The notes below the pieces were generated by a model. The model was not told the DNA's origin. It saw nothing but the letters and a program-made list of their open reading frames with translations, and made no database searches. Source: Marinobacterium weihaiense (GTDB lineage: Bacteria; Pseudomonadota; Gammaproteobacteria; Pseudomonadales; Balneatricaceae). From it: a stretch of DNA of 64,000 nt. The position numbers and the translations under genes are program-made. The stretch spans positions 62,001-126,000 of the forward strand of contig NZ_JAHQZT010000006.1 in NCBI RefSeq assembly GCF_019061305.1. The letters run 5' to 3'. The stretch's first letter is position 1; each line of letters begins with the position of its first letter. Positions 1 to 8,629 of the stretch are shown piece after piece.

Positions 1-1223
1 TCCGTGGCCTTGAGCTGATCGCGCCCGGCCAGTTGGCTTTCCAGATAGGTTTCAATGCGGTCAACATTGACCTCGCGGCGCTCCTTCCATTCCTTGAACA
101 GACGTCGCATTTCCAGCACCTTGGGATCGATGGCCTGCTGAGTAATCACGCGGGGCTTGGCTTCGATACGACGCCGCACCGGCGCACGCACGCTGGCCGG
201 TGAAATGAACCCGACTTCGTCCAGCGTATCAAGGGTCGGCATCAGGTGCTCCGGCAGCTTGCTGGCCGCGGCAATAACCCGGGACAGGCGTGCAGCCATG
301 CCCGGCGTGGTCTTGTCCATGTAGCGCACGGTATCGGCCACGCGCTTTTCCAGCTGGTAGCGGAAATCGTCGATGGCGGCCAGGCGCTGATCCACCGATT
401 CAAAGATACGTATGACACGGTTGATATGCTGATGTACCTGCGCTTCGGCCACATCGTAGGAGAGGTCCAGCTGCATGCGGTAATGCTCGCTCAGCTGCTG
501 CAGCTTGAGCGGGTCAAACTGCAAATCCCGCAGCATGGACAGAATCTGGCGCCGAAAGCGGAACGGGTTGTTGCGCGTCTTCAAGGTCTTGTAGTCGGAG
601 ACCAGCACCTGTTCCACAAAGCGATCAAAGAAGCCGCGGACGATTTCCTGCGGGTTGTTGCTCGCCGACAGATTGATCTTCAGCTCACGCAGGCTGAGCA
701 TCATATCGGTCAGGTGGGCGCTGAAATCCGCCGCTGTTTGTGCCGCTTCGGCCAGCGTAATGCCGCGCCCCTCGGGGTCGTTGACGGCCGACTCCAGTGA
801 GCTGAGGACGTTCAATACCGCACCGCCGTAACTGCGTTTCTCCAGCTTGGCGATGCTGACCAGGGATCTCAACAGGTAGCTGACCGAAGGCGACAGCAGT
901 ACATAGGTACGGTAGACCCTCTGCTCCTCTTCCAGCCAGCCGGTCTGAACCAGGCGACGGTAGATACGGTTGGTGTATTCCGCCGACGAGCGCGGCAACT
1001 CGGCTGCCGGTTCGTCACCGGCCTCGTTCTCCCAGCGTCGCACGCCCAGACGTACTACGGCGTTTTCGATGGTCGAACGTACCAGGTCACGCGGAATAAA
1101 AGGGTCGATCAGATCCTCATCAAAGAAGAGATCCGCCAACTCCAGCAACACCGACTGGTACACCTGCCGGTTCTGCCCCGAAAGCGGGTGAAAAATATCA
1201 TCTGGAAGCTTGTTGAACAGCAC
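1..1223 (-). CDS. jetA: JetA-like subunit of a Wadjet (SMC-type) anti-plasmid system, partial (C-terminus beyond left edge)
   Basis: The reading frame is open from a GTG at 1223 to the left edge, giving 407 complete codons. It opens with LFNKLPDDIFHPLSGQNRQVY, the style of N-terminus I recall for JetA proteins (F-x-x-x-P-x-x-x-F-x-x-L-S-x-x-N-R/K-x-x-Y), followed by a winged-helix-like part ending in RRLVQTGWLEEE near residue 90. Long helical and coiled segments rich in Leu, Arg and Glu follow. JetA is the MukF-like kleisin partner of the JetC SMC ATPase, with JetB and the JetD nuclease, in a complex that cleaves circular plasmid DNA. jetB, jetC and jetD would be expected downstream, left of the window, and cannot be seen. 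The start has only a weak ribosome site. A related condensin-type (Mks/MukF-like) role is the main alternative. Confidence 0.7.
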   Translation of the reverse strand, partial: MLFNKLPDDIFHPLSGQNRQVYQSVLLELADLFFDEDLIDPFIPRDLVRSTIENAVVRLGVRRWENEAGDEPAAELPRSSAEYTNRIYRRLVQTGWLEEEQRVYRTYVLLSPSVSYLLRSLVSIAKLEKRSYGGAVLNVLSSLESAVNDPEGRGITLAEAAQTAADFSAHLTDMMLSLRELKINLSASNNPQEIVRGFFDRFVEQVLVSDYKTLKTRNNPFRFRRQILSMLRDLQFDPLKLQQLSEHYRMQLDLSYDVAEAQVHQHINRVIRIFESVDQRLAAIDDFRYQLEKRVADTVRYMDKTTPGMAARLSRVIAAASKLPEHLMPTLDTLDEVGFISPASVRAPVRRRIEAKPRVITQQAIDPKVLEMRRLFKEWKERREVNVDRIETYLESQLAGRDQLKAT

Positions 1224-1382
1224 TGAATCGTCCGCTTGTGGTCGGTTTGCGTAAACGCGCTATAGTAGCGAAAAACCGGAAGCGAGATAAGAGGAATGAT
1301 GCGCCCTGCGCGCGCCCGCACAACTCTGTCCCACCGGCTGGCACGGCATAACCTCTGGCACACCGTCACCGCGCGCCTCTCC

Positions 1383-1424
1383 GCTGTCTGCTGTCTGCTG
1401 TCTGCTGTCTGCTGTCTGCTGTCT
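1383..1424. repeat. Heptanucleotide tandem repeat, six perfect copies of GCTGTCT
   Basis: Six uninterrupted copies of GCTGTCT are present. The array lies about 160 bases upstream of the jetA-like start and about 55 bases upstream of the tRNA promoter -35 box. Pure short arrays of this kind change length by slipped-strand mispairing. Because it is non-coding here, a length change could only alter spacing or promoter geometry. Confidence 0.97.
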
Positions 1425-1478
1425 CACCGGTGACAGCCATGCAGCGTTGATGCAAAAGGAATATTTTCAAAATAATGC

Positions 1479-1507
1479 TTGACGACTCCGACCCTCATCT
1501 CTAATAT
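1479..1507 (+). promoter_or_regulatory. Sigma-70 type promoter of the tRNA-Asn/Asn/Pro cluster
   Basis: A TTGACG -35 box (1479-1484) and a TAATAT -10 box (1502-1507) are separated by exactly 17 bases. A GC-rich stretch follows, like the discriminator of stable RNA promoters. The first tRNA begins 21 bases after the -10 box. Confidence 0.75.
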
Positions 1508-1528
1508 GCGCATCCACGGTTGAGGTGT

Positions 1529-1604
1529 TCCTCGATAGCTCAGTTGGTAGAGCAGTAGACTGTTAATCTATTGGTCGCTGGTTCGAGTCCAGCTCGAGGA
1601 GCCA
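1529..1604 (+). tRNA. tRNA-Asn (GTT), copy 1
   Basis: A 76-base cloverleaf with acceptor arms TCCTCGA and TCGAGGA, discriminator G and encoded CCA. The D-arm is AGCTCAGTTGGTAGAGC, the anticodon loop CTGTTAA carries GTT (Asn), and the T-loop is GTTCGAGTCC. It is first in a three-tRNA transcript. Confidence 0.97.
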
Positions 1605-1630
1605 ACCTACTCAATCGTACAATTCGGTTT

Positions 1631-1706
1631 TCCTCGATAGCTCAGTTGGTAGAGCAGTAGACTGTTAATCTATTGGTCGCTGGTTCGAGTCCAGCTCGAG
1701 GAGCCA
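1631..1706 (+). tRNA. tRNA-Asn (GTT), copy 2
   Basis: Identical over all 76 bases to the copy at 1529-1604, including the encoded CCA; the two starts are 102 bases apart. The 26-base spacer is not repeated after the second copy, so this looks like a tandem gene duplication kept identical by recent origin or gene conversion. Confidence 0.97.
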
Positions 1707-1714
1707 ACCGAAGT

Positions 1715-1791
<77 letters not shown>

Positions 1792-1845
1792 TCTTAAGCA
1801 CCCCTTCTTGTTTCAAATCCCCCGAATGCTTCGGTGGAAATTTCC

Positions 1846-3102
1846 ATGAATGTTCTTGTTATCGGTTATGTCTGGCCCGAGCCTGCTTCAAGCGCTGCTG
1901 GCTATCGCATGCTTGCACTGCTGAAAAGCTTTCGGCGCGCGAATTGGCAGGTGACGTTTGCCAGCCCCGCCGAAATGAGCCCTCATCGGGCCGACCTCCC
2001 CGCCCTGGGCATCAAAGAGACCAACATCGCCCTTAACTGCTCCAGTTTCGATGATTTCCTGCGAGCGCTGCAGCCGGATGTCGTCATGTTCGATCGCTTC
2101 ATGATGGAAGAGCAGTTTGGCTGGCGGGTCGAAAAACATTGCCCGAACGCGATCCGGCTGCTGGATACCGAAGACCTCTCCTGCCTGCGCCATGCACGCC
2201 ACCAGTGCAGCAAGCAAAGCGGCCAGGTCAGCCTGGAGGTTCCCGAGACACTGCTGTTCAGTGATCATGCCAAGCGCGAAGTTGCGGCTATCCTGCGCAG
2301 CGACTTGACGCTGATGATCTCGCCCGTCGAAATTGAGCAGCTGCAGAATACCTTCAAGGTCGATACCGCCCTGCTGCTGGACAGCCCGTTCATGCAGCCG
2401 CCCGTCACGGCAGAGGCTCGGCGCCAATTTCCCGCTTTTGACCAGCGTCGACACTTTATCGTGATCGGCAATTTTCGCCACGCCCCCAACTGGGATGCCG
2501 TGCTCTGGCTGAAACAGTCGATCTGGCCCCTGATCAGGGCACGTCTGCCGGAGGCCGAACTGCATGTCTACGGCGCCTACCCGCCGCCGAAAGCAACACA
2601 GCTGCACAATGCTCGCGAGGGCTTTCTGGTCAAGGGCTGGGCCGATGATGCCAGCGAGGTCATGCGACAGGCACGGGTCAATCTGGCACCGCTGCGCTTC
2701 GGCGCCGGCCTCAAGGGCAAGCTGGTGGACGCCCTGGCCTGCGGTACGCCGTCCGTGACCACCCGAGTCGGTGCCGAGGGCATGGCCGGCGATGCACACT
2801 GGCCCCAGCCGGTTGCCGACACGCCGGACGCGTTCGCGGAACACGCTCTCGCCCTCTACACCCAGCCAGAACACTGGAGCAACTGCGCACGCCAAGGGTT
2901 TGAGCTGCACAACCGTCGCTTTGACTTCGAGCGGCACGCGGATGCCCTGATCGATCGCTTGCAGCAGCTTCGCCTCAACCTGGAAGCACATCGGCTAACC
3001 AACTTCACCGGCGCCATGCTGCGTCACCACAGCATGAAAAGCACCCAGTACATGGCGCAGTGGATCGAGGCCAAAAACCGCCCTAAAGATGCCAACGCCT
3101 GA
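1846..3102 (+). CDS. GT4-like glycosyltransferase family protein
   Basis: A 418-residue protein with the two-Rossmann-domain layout of GT-B glycosyltransferases. The N-terminal MNVLVIGYVWPEP strand-loop opens the first domain. The C-terminal domain carries FIVIGNFRHAPNWDAV (near residue 205) and GAGLKGKLVDALACGTPSV at about 286-304, the nucleotide-sugar binding region of the group 1 family. Such enzymes move a sugar from a nucleotide donor to a glycan or lipid acceptor; the acceptor is not predictable here. The ATG at 1846 is preferred over an in-frame GTG at 1834 because GGTGGA lies about 7 bases before it. No polysaccharide gene cluster surrounds it; it sits alone after the tRNA genes. Confidence 0.8.
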   Translation: MNVLVIGYVWPEPASSAAGYRMLALLKSFRRANWQVTFASPAEMSPHRADLPALGIKETNIALNCSSFDDFLRALQPDVVMFDRFMMEEQFGWRVEKHCPNAIRLLDTEDLSCLRHARHQCSKQSGQVSLEVPETLLFSDHAKREVAAILRSDLTLMISPVEIEQLQNTFKVDTALLLDSPFMQPPVTAEARRQFPAFDQRRHFIVIGNFRHAPNWDAVLWLKQSIWPLIRARLPEAELHVYGAYPPPKATQLHNAREGFLVKGWADDASEVMRQARVNLAPLRFGAGLKGKLVDALACGTPSVTTRVGAEGMAGDAHWPQPVADTPDAFAEHALALYTQPEHWSNCARQGFELHNRRFDFERHADALIDRLQQLRLNLEAHRLTNFTGAMLRHHSMKSTQYMAQWIEAKNRPKDANA

Positions 3103-3193
3103 TACTATTCGGCCGACCCGACAATATATGCTGTCTTTCTAATATTGTGGCTTTTAGAATAAATGCCTTTCATACCCACACAGGAAGCATGTC

Positions 3194-3574
3194 ATGAAAA
3201 CCGCACAAGATCTGGTCGCTGCCGCCAAGGCCAACATCAACGAAGTACCGGTCGCGGCAGCAGAGGCGGCCCTCCAGGCGGCCGATGTCGTGATCGACGT
3301 ACGCGAAGCCGATGAATACCACGCCGGGCATATCAGTGGCGCCATCAACATTCCGCGCGGCCTGCTTGAATTCAGGCTGAGCAACGATGAGGCACTGGCG
3401 TCACGCGACCTCAACATTCTGCTGTATTGCAAGACCAGCGGCCGCGCCGCACTCAGCGCTCAGAGCCTGACCGAAATGGGCTACCTGCACGTGACGTCTC
3501 TCAGCGGCGGCATTGACGCTTGGGTCGAATCCGGCAAACCGGTGGTCACGCCGTCTCTGCCGGAATTTGACTGA
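3194..3574 (+). CDS. Rhodanese-like sulfurtransferase domain protein
   Basis: A single-domain rhodanese of 126 residues. It has the VIDVREADEYHAGHISGAINIP signature at about residues 36-57 and an active-site loop CKTSGR starting at Cys79, the cysteine that would carry a persulfide. The family moves sulfane sulfur between donors and thiols; the partner is unknown. No signal peptide is visible, so it should be cytoplasmic. AGGAAG lies close upstream of the start. Its last 29 bases overlap the 3' end of the convergent LysR gene. Confidence 0.9.
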   Translation: MKTAQDLVAAAKANINEVPVAAAEAALQAADVVIDVREADEYHAGHISGAINIPRGLLEFRLSNDEALASRDLNILLYCKTSGRAALSAQSLTEMGYLHVTSLSGGIDAWVESGKPVVTPSLPEFD

Positions 3575-4508
3575 ATAGCCCTGCCACTTCATTGCAGACG
3601 TACTCGGCCGGCAGACAGGACTCCAGCGCTCCGGCCGCATACTCCAGAAAACCGCGGGCGGCGTGCGGCAGACGCCGGTCCCGACGAATAATGAAGTGCC
3701 AGTGACTTTCGATCGGAAAGCCGTCCACCGGCAGAATCACGATACCAGGATGCACCATCGGCACCGCGTGCCGTGACACCACCGCGACCCCCATACCGGA
3801 GGCAACCCCCACCCGAATCGCCTCGTTACTGGCCATCTGCAGCACATTGGACCATTGCAGTCCGCGGCCCTGCAGCCAGCTCTCGAACAGCATCCGCGTG
3901 GCCGAGCCAGGCTCGCGCTGCAACAGACGCTCCGACAACAACTGTTCAACTGCCACCCGACCAACCTGCGCCAGCGGGTGCGATTCGGGCGCCAGCATGA
4001 CCAGCGGGTTGCGCAGAAAACGTGCGGCCAACGCTTGCTCGGAGGATGGCGGATGACTGAACACATAGATGTCATCAAGCTGACGATCAAAACGCTCCAG
4101 CAACTGCTGACGGTTGCCGATATGCACCGTCATATCGACCTCACCAAAGTCCTGCGAATAAGGGCCGAGCAGCCGCGGCAGCACATATTGCGCCGTATTG
4201 ACCAGCGCAATACTGAAGCGCCCTCGGTGCCCGCCTCTTAATTCAGCCAGGTAATCCTGAAAATCGGCGAACCGCCCGGTGACGTCCAGCGCCGTGCGAT
4301 ACAGCTCGCGGCCGGTATCGGTCAACTCCAGTCGACCGGACGCATTGTGAAACAGAGGCTCCTGTACGGTTTCCGCCAACCGTTTGAGCTGCTGTGAAAC
4401 AGTCGGCTGCGTCAGGTGCAACTGGCGCGCGGCAGCCGTCACCGAGCCGGTACGCACCACCGTCACGTAAACTTCCAGCAAGCGAAAGGTCAAATGCCTG
4501 AGATTCAT
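3546..4508 (-). CDS. LysR-family transcriptional regulator, CbbR-like
   Basis: A 320-residue LysR-type regulator. The N-terminal winged helix-turn-helix (about residues 5-65) contains GSVTAAARQLHLTQPTVSQQLKRL, here split in meaning between the two recognition helices. A periplasmic-binding-protein-like effector domain fills the rest. It is divergently transcribed from the SbtA-type permease gene across a 113-base gap that contains a perfect palindrome, so it probably controls that permease and itself. The likeness to CbbR regulators of carbon fixation is an impression from the sequence and the neighbour; no carboxysome or Rubisco genes are visible. Confidence 0.88.
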   Translation of the reverse strand: MNLRHLTFRLLEVYVTVVRTGSVTAAARQLHLTQPTVSQQLKRLAETVQEPLFHNASGRLELTDTGRELYRTALDVTGRFADFQDYLAELRGGHRGRFSIALVNTAQYVLPRLLGPYSQDFGEVDMTVHIGNRQQLLERFDRQLDDIYVFSHPPSSEQALAARFLRNPLVMLAPESHPLAQVGRVAVEQLLSERLLQREPGSATRMLFESWLQGRGLQWSNVLQMASNEAIRVGVASGMGVAVVSRHAVPMVHPGIVILPVDGFPIESHWHFIIRRDRRLPHAARGFLEYAAGALESCLPAEYVCNEVAGLFSQIPAETA

Positions 4509-4522
4509 GCCCGCCTCATTAC

Positions 4523-4538
4523 ATAGATGAATATCTAT
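4523..4538. promoter_or_regulatory. Palindromic candidate LysR operator
   Basis: ATAGAT and ATCTAT are perfect inverted arms around GAAT, inside the wider dyad GATG-N10-CATC, 15 bases upstream of the LysR start codon. Its place between divergent regulator and permease genes suits an autoregulatory LysR site. Inferred from position and symmetry only. Confidence 0.4.
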
Positions 4539-4621
4539 ACATCTTTTACCAAATATTAATTAGAAGCAATGCCCTCGCACAGGCACAATCGCGCCACGCA
4601 TTTGATTCGAAACCAAAAGAG

Positions 4622-5569
4622 GTGGTCATGCCCGATATTGTTGTGATGTTTTTTCTGCTGGGGGTTGTTGCCGGCCTGGTGAAGTCGGATCTCAGCATCC
4701 CCAAAGCGGCCTACGATACACTCAGCCTGCTGTTGATGCTGACCATCGGCCTCAAGGGCGGGATGGGGCTGCACGGCAACCTGACGCCGAGCCTGGTGCC
4801 GGAGCTACTGCTGGTGATGTCGCTCGGTGCCGTGATTCCCCTGCTGCTGTTTCCCCTGCTGCGCCGACTGGTGCGCCTGTCGCTGGCAGACAGCGCCAGC
4901 ATCTGTGCACATTACGGCTCCGTCAGTGCCGGCACCTTTGCCGTTGCTCTGGCCTATGCAGAAAGCCACCAGCTAATCACCGGGCCTGAAGTCACCCTGT
5001 ACCTGGTGCTGCTGGAACTGCCGGCCATCATGGTCGGACTGGCCCTGTTCCGCCACTTTGACCGCAGCAGCGACACCGCGCACTCACGCCTGAGCCTGTT
5101 ACACGAGACCCTGACCAACCGTGGCGTCGTTCTGCTGGCCGGCGGCGTGATCATCGGTTACCTCTATGGCCCCATGAACGGTGCCGCCGTAACCGACCTG
5201 TTCACCGGTGCCTTCAAGGCTATTCTCGCGCTCTTCCTGCTGGAAATGGGCCTGACCGCCGCGGAAACCCTGCGTCCCATTCCCTGGCAGCACTGGCGCC
5301 TGCTGAGTTTTGCCTGCATCGTCCCAAGCATTCTGGCCTGCTTCGGCATCGCCGCCGGCACAGTGCTGGAGTTGCCGATCGGCACGACCCTGGTACTGGC
5401 CAGCCTGACCGCCAGCGCCTCTTATATCGCGGCGCCGGCGGCCATTCGAGCCGCCATACCACAGGCCAACATCGGCCTGGCAATGCTGGCATCGCTGGGA
5501 TTCACCTTCCCGTTCAACGTGATCATCGGCATACCGCTGTACCACCAGATGATCCTTGCGCTGAACTGA
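4622..5569 (+). CDS. sbtA: SbtA-family sodium-dependent bicarbonate permease
   Basis: A 315-residue integral membrane protein with about ten hydrophobic segments, matching the SbtA/DUF897 family. The first half has FFLLGVVAGLVKSDL and LTIGLKGGMGL; the second half has FLLEMGLTAAE, a typical inverted-repeat counterpart. The small charged loop of about residues 140-160 separates the halves. Characterised members import bicarbonate with sodium. GAGGTGG precedes the ATG. The divergent LysR gene probably regulates it. Its stop codon directly abuts the stop of the convergent RND gene (next base). The substrate is assumed from the family. Confidence 0.88.
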   Translation: MVMPDIVVMFFLLGVVAGLVKSDLSIPKAAYDTLSLLLMLTIGLKGGMGLHGNLTPSLVPELLLVMSLGAVIPLLLFPLLRRLVRLSLADSASICAHYGSVSAGTFAVALAYAESHQLITGPEVTLYLVLLELPAIMVGLALFRHFDRSSDTAHSRLSLLHETLTNRGVVLLAGGVIIGYLYGPMNGAAVTDLFTGAFKAILALFLLEMGLTAAETLRPIPWQHWRLLSFACIVPSILACFGIAAGTVLELPIGTTLVLASLTASASYIAAPAAIRAAIPQANIGLAMLASLGFTFPFNVIIGIPLYHQMILALN

Positions 5570-8500
5570 CTAGGGTTCAGTGCTCAAGCGCGCAGGGATG
5601 CGCATCAACACGCAGTAGAACAACGGCAACACCACCAGTGTAAGAGCCGTTGCAAACAGCAGGCCGAACATCACCGTGACCGCCATGCTTTTGAAGAACG
5701 GATCGACCAGCAGGGGGGCAACCCCCAGAATAGTGGTCAACGCCCCCAGCACCACCGGTCTGGCGCGGCTGAGACAGGCACTCACCACACCCTCGAAGGG
5801 TACCTGCCCGGCACGGATATTATTGTCCGCCTCATCCACCAGCACGATGGCGTTCTTGACCATCATGCCGATCAGGCTGAGGAAGCCGAGAATGGCCATG
5901 AACTCAAACGGTGTCTGGAACAGGATCAGGCCAATCACGACCCCGATCACCGCCAGCGGTGCCGTCATCCAGATCACCAGCGGCTGCCGCAGGGCATTGA
6001 ACATGAACACCACGGCCAGAATCATGGCGGCAAAGCCATAGGGCGCAGAGGCCGCTATCCCGGCATTGGCTTCACGCGAGGATTCATACTCGCCATACCA
6101 CTTCAACTTATAGCCGGGCGGCAGCGCCATGGCTTCAATCTGCGGCCGAATCTGAGCAAAGGCATCGTTGGTGACCACGCCAGGCGCCGGGTCGGCCTGC
6201 ACCATGATGGTCGGCTGCCGATCGATGCGACGAATCTGGGCATCACGCCACACCAGATCCACCGAGGCCAGCAGCTGGTTGACCGACACCGTCTGACCGG
6301 CGGCCGGACTGTAGACTTCGGTGTTCTCGATGGCACGCAACTGATTGCGCTCTTCCAGCGGCGCCCGCACCACCAGCGGAATCAGCTGATCGGCTTCCCG
6401 GTATACACCGATCTGGCGACCGCTCAGCGTCTGTGCCAATGCGGCATTGACCTCGGATTCGGTCAGCCCCAGTCGCTGCAGCTGTTCCTGCAGCCAGCGC
6501 GGCTGGGCAACCGGCACCTGATCACGCCAGTCGTCCTGAATGGCTATCAGGGAGGGCTGCTGGTGCATCAGCGCCTTGGCCTCTTCCGCCAGCTCGCGCA
6601 GAACCCGCGAGTCCGGTCCCGTGAAGGCAACTTCGATCTTCTTGCCGCCGCCCCGGCCGAGCATGAACTTCCACACTTTGACCGAGGTGTCCGGGAACTG
6701 GTGTGACAGCTGCGCCTGAAGGTCAGCCACCAGTGGCGCAATGCGACGGTAGTCATCGACATCGATCAACAGCTGGGCATAGCTGGGGTTGCGCGGCTCC
6801 GGTGAGTAGGTCAGCATGAACCTGAGTCCGCCACCGCCGACAAAGCCGGTGGTATGGGTAACCCCCTCACGCTCGGACACCACCTGCTCGACCTGTGCCA
6901 GACGCTCGGCTGTTGTCTCGATATCAGTGCCCTGCGGCAGATACAGATCCACCACAAACTGTGGCCGCTCCGAATCTGGCATGAAACCGGGCGGTATCAG
7001 GCTCGCAGCCGATACCGCGCCCCCCAGAGCCGCCAGCAGCAGCAGGACCGACAGGCCTCGATGGGTAAGCACCCAGTGCAGCAGGCCGGCATAGCGACGC
7101 CCGATCCAACCCGGCCCCTTGTCTTCAGCCTGCACCTTGACCTTGAGGAACTGTTGACACAAAAGCGGCGTAACCGTGATCGCAAACACCCAACTGAGCA
7201 GCATGGAATACAGGATGACCCAAAACAGGGAGCCGGCATATTCACCCATGTCACTGGGCGACAGGCCGATGGCGCTGAAGGCCAGAATACCGACCAGCGT
7301 TCCCCCCAGCAGAGGCCAGATGGTGTCTTTAACCACGGCCGAAATGGCGGCCTGACGCTCCTCGCCACGCTGCAACCGCACCAGCACGCCATCACTGACG
7401 ACAATGGCGTTGTCCACCAGCATGCCCAGCGCAATGATCAACGCCCCCAGCGAGATGCGCTGCATGGCGATATCGTCGAACAGCATGATGATCAGGGTAC
7501 CTGCCACCGTCAGCAGCAACACGAAACCGATGATCATGCCGACTCTCAGCCCCATGAACAGTAGCAGCACTACAAACACGATGGCCACGGCCGCAATCAG
7601 GTTGCCGACAAATGCCGACACCGACTGGCGCACCGAGTCGGACTGCAGCGAAATCGGATGCAGCTCCATGCCCACTGGACGCTGCCCTTCCAGTTCGGCG
7701 AGGCGCTGCTTGACCGCATCGCCCATCTCAACCACGTTGCCGCCCTGCACGTTGGAGATACCCAGGCCGATGGCACGCTCGCCATCATAGGTCATCATCA
7801 GACCGACCGGTTCCTGGTAGCCGCGCACCACCCTGGCAATGTCGGCCAGGCGCAGTACGGTATTGTCGGCACCAACGCCGACCTGAAGGTTGTTCAGATC
7901 ACTGAAGTCCGTGATGGTACGCCGGGGTACCACGGGCACCCGCATGCCATCGGCTTCCATTTCACCGGCGACCGTCACCAGATTCTGTTTCTGCAGTACC
8001 TGGTAAATCTGCTGCGACTCCAGCCCGAACCGAGCCAGGCGCTCGCGGGATATTTCGATGAAGATGCGCTCGTCCCGATCCCCCAGCAGCGCGGTGCGCG
8101 CCACGCTGGGCACCAGCGCCAGCTCCCGCGACAGCCAGTCGGCGTAGTCCTGCAGCTCGCGATCACTGTAGCCGTCACCGGTAATGGCATAGAACTGGGC
8201 ATACACATCCGCGAAATCGTCATTGACGATCACCGGCCCCACACCCGGCGGCAGGGAACGCTCGACATCGGCCACCTTGCGCCGCAGCTTGTCCCAAACC
8301 TGCTGTAGCTGGGCCTGGGTGGCGGCAAATTCCATCTTGATCTCGACCGTCACCTCCGAATATCCCTGCCGGGAGACGGACTTCACCTCGTCCAGTTCCT
8401 GCAAGGCCTGCACCGCCGCCTCGATCCGATCGGTGACCTCATCCGCCACCTCTTGGGCACTGGCGCCCGGGTAAGTGGTAATGATGACGGCCTGACGAAT

Positions 8501-8623
8501 AATGAACTCGGGGTCTTCGAACCGCGCCAGCTTGCCATAGCTGATATAACCGCCCAGCAACAGCAGCAACACGATCACCCACAGACTGGTGCGCTTGGCA
8601 ATGGCGTAACGCGCAATATCCAT
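5570..8623 (-). CDS. RND-family efflux permease (HAE1/AcrB-like)
   Basis: A 1017-residue inner-membrane pump with the twelve-helix, two-large-loop RND layout. The N-terminal helix begins after AIAKRTSLWVIVLL. The fourth helix holds LGMLVDNAIVV, so the first of the two AcrB-type aspartates is kept and the second is Asn, common in this clade. The tenth helix holds GMMVKNAIVLVDE with the conserved Lys. It would export drugs, detergents or other amphiphiles driven by protons. It lies 6 bases downstream of the membrane-fusion protein gene in one operon. No outer-membrane channel gene follows, so a TolC encoded elsewhere is presumably used. Confidence 0.95.
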   Translation of the reverse strand: MDIARYAIAKRTSLWVIVLLLLLGGYISYGKLARFEDPEFIIRQAVIITTYPGASAQEVADEVTDRIEAAVQALQELDEVKSVSRQGYSEVTVEIKMEFAATQAQLQQVWDKLRRKVADVERSLPPGVGPVIVNDDFADVYAQFYAITGDGYSDRELQDYADWLSRELALVPSVARTALLGDRDERIFIEISRERLARFGLESQQIYQVLQKQNLVTVAGEMEADGMRVPVVPRRTITDFSDLNNLQVGVGADNTVLRLADIARVVRGYQEPVGLMMTYDGERAIGLGISNVQGGNVVEMGDAVKQRLAELEGQRPVGMELHPISLQSDSVRQSVSAFVGNLIAAVAIVFVVLLLFMGLRVGMIIGFVLLLTVAGTLIIMLFDDIAMQRISLGALIIALGMLVDNAIVVSDGVLVRLQRGEERQAAISAVVKDTIWPLLGGTLVGILAFSAIGLSPSDMGEYAGSLFWVILYSMLLSWVFAITVTPLLCQQFLKVKVQAEDKGPGWIGRRYAGLLHWVLTHRGLSVLLLLAALGGAVSAASLIPPGFMPDSERPQFVVDLYLPQGTDIETTAERLAQVEQVVSEREGVTHTTGFVGGGGLRFMLTYSPEPRNPSYAQLLIDVDDYRRIAPLVADLQAQLSHQFPDTSVKVWKFMLGRGGGKKIEVAFTGPDSRVLRELAEEAKALMHQQPSLIAIQDDWRDQVPVAQPRWLQEQLQRLGLTESEVNAALAQTLSGRQIGVYREADQLIPLVVRAPLEERNQLRAIENTEVYSPAAGQTVSVNQLLASVDLVWRDAQIRRIDRQPTIMVQADPAPGVVTNDAFAQIRPQIEAMALPPGYKLKWYGEYESSREANAGIAASAPYGFAAMILAVVFMFNALRQPLVIWMTAPLAVIGVVIGLILFQTPFEFMAILGFLSLIGMMVKNAIVLVDEADNNIRAGQVPFEGVVSACLSRARPVVLGALTTILGVAPLLVDPFFKSMAVTVMFGLLFATALTLVVLPLFYCVLMRIPARLSTEP

Positions 8624-8629
8624 CAGCCC

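Larger units (their letters stand above)
1224..1528. other. Intergenic region between jetA-like gene and tRNA cluster
   Basis: This 305-base gap lies between the divergent jetA-like gene and the tRNA genes. It holds a six-copy heptamer tandem repeat (1383-1424) and the tRNA promoter (1479-1507). No convincing promoter for the minus-strand gene could be picked out by eye and no further gene is supported. Confidence 0.8.

Noticed and set aside
1888-2991. Long open frame (367 codons) opposite the glycosyltransferase gene
   Set aside because: It mirrors a high-GC coding strand, has no family-like motifs and no ribosome site; the plus-strand protein is a clear GT-B enzyme.
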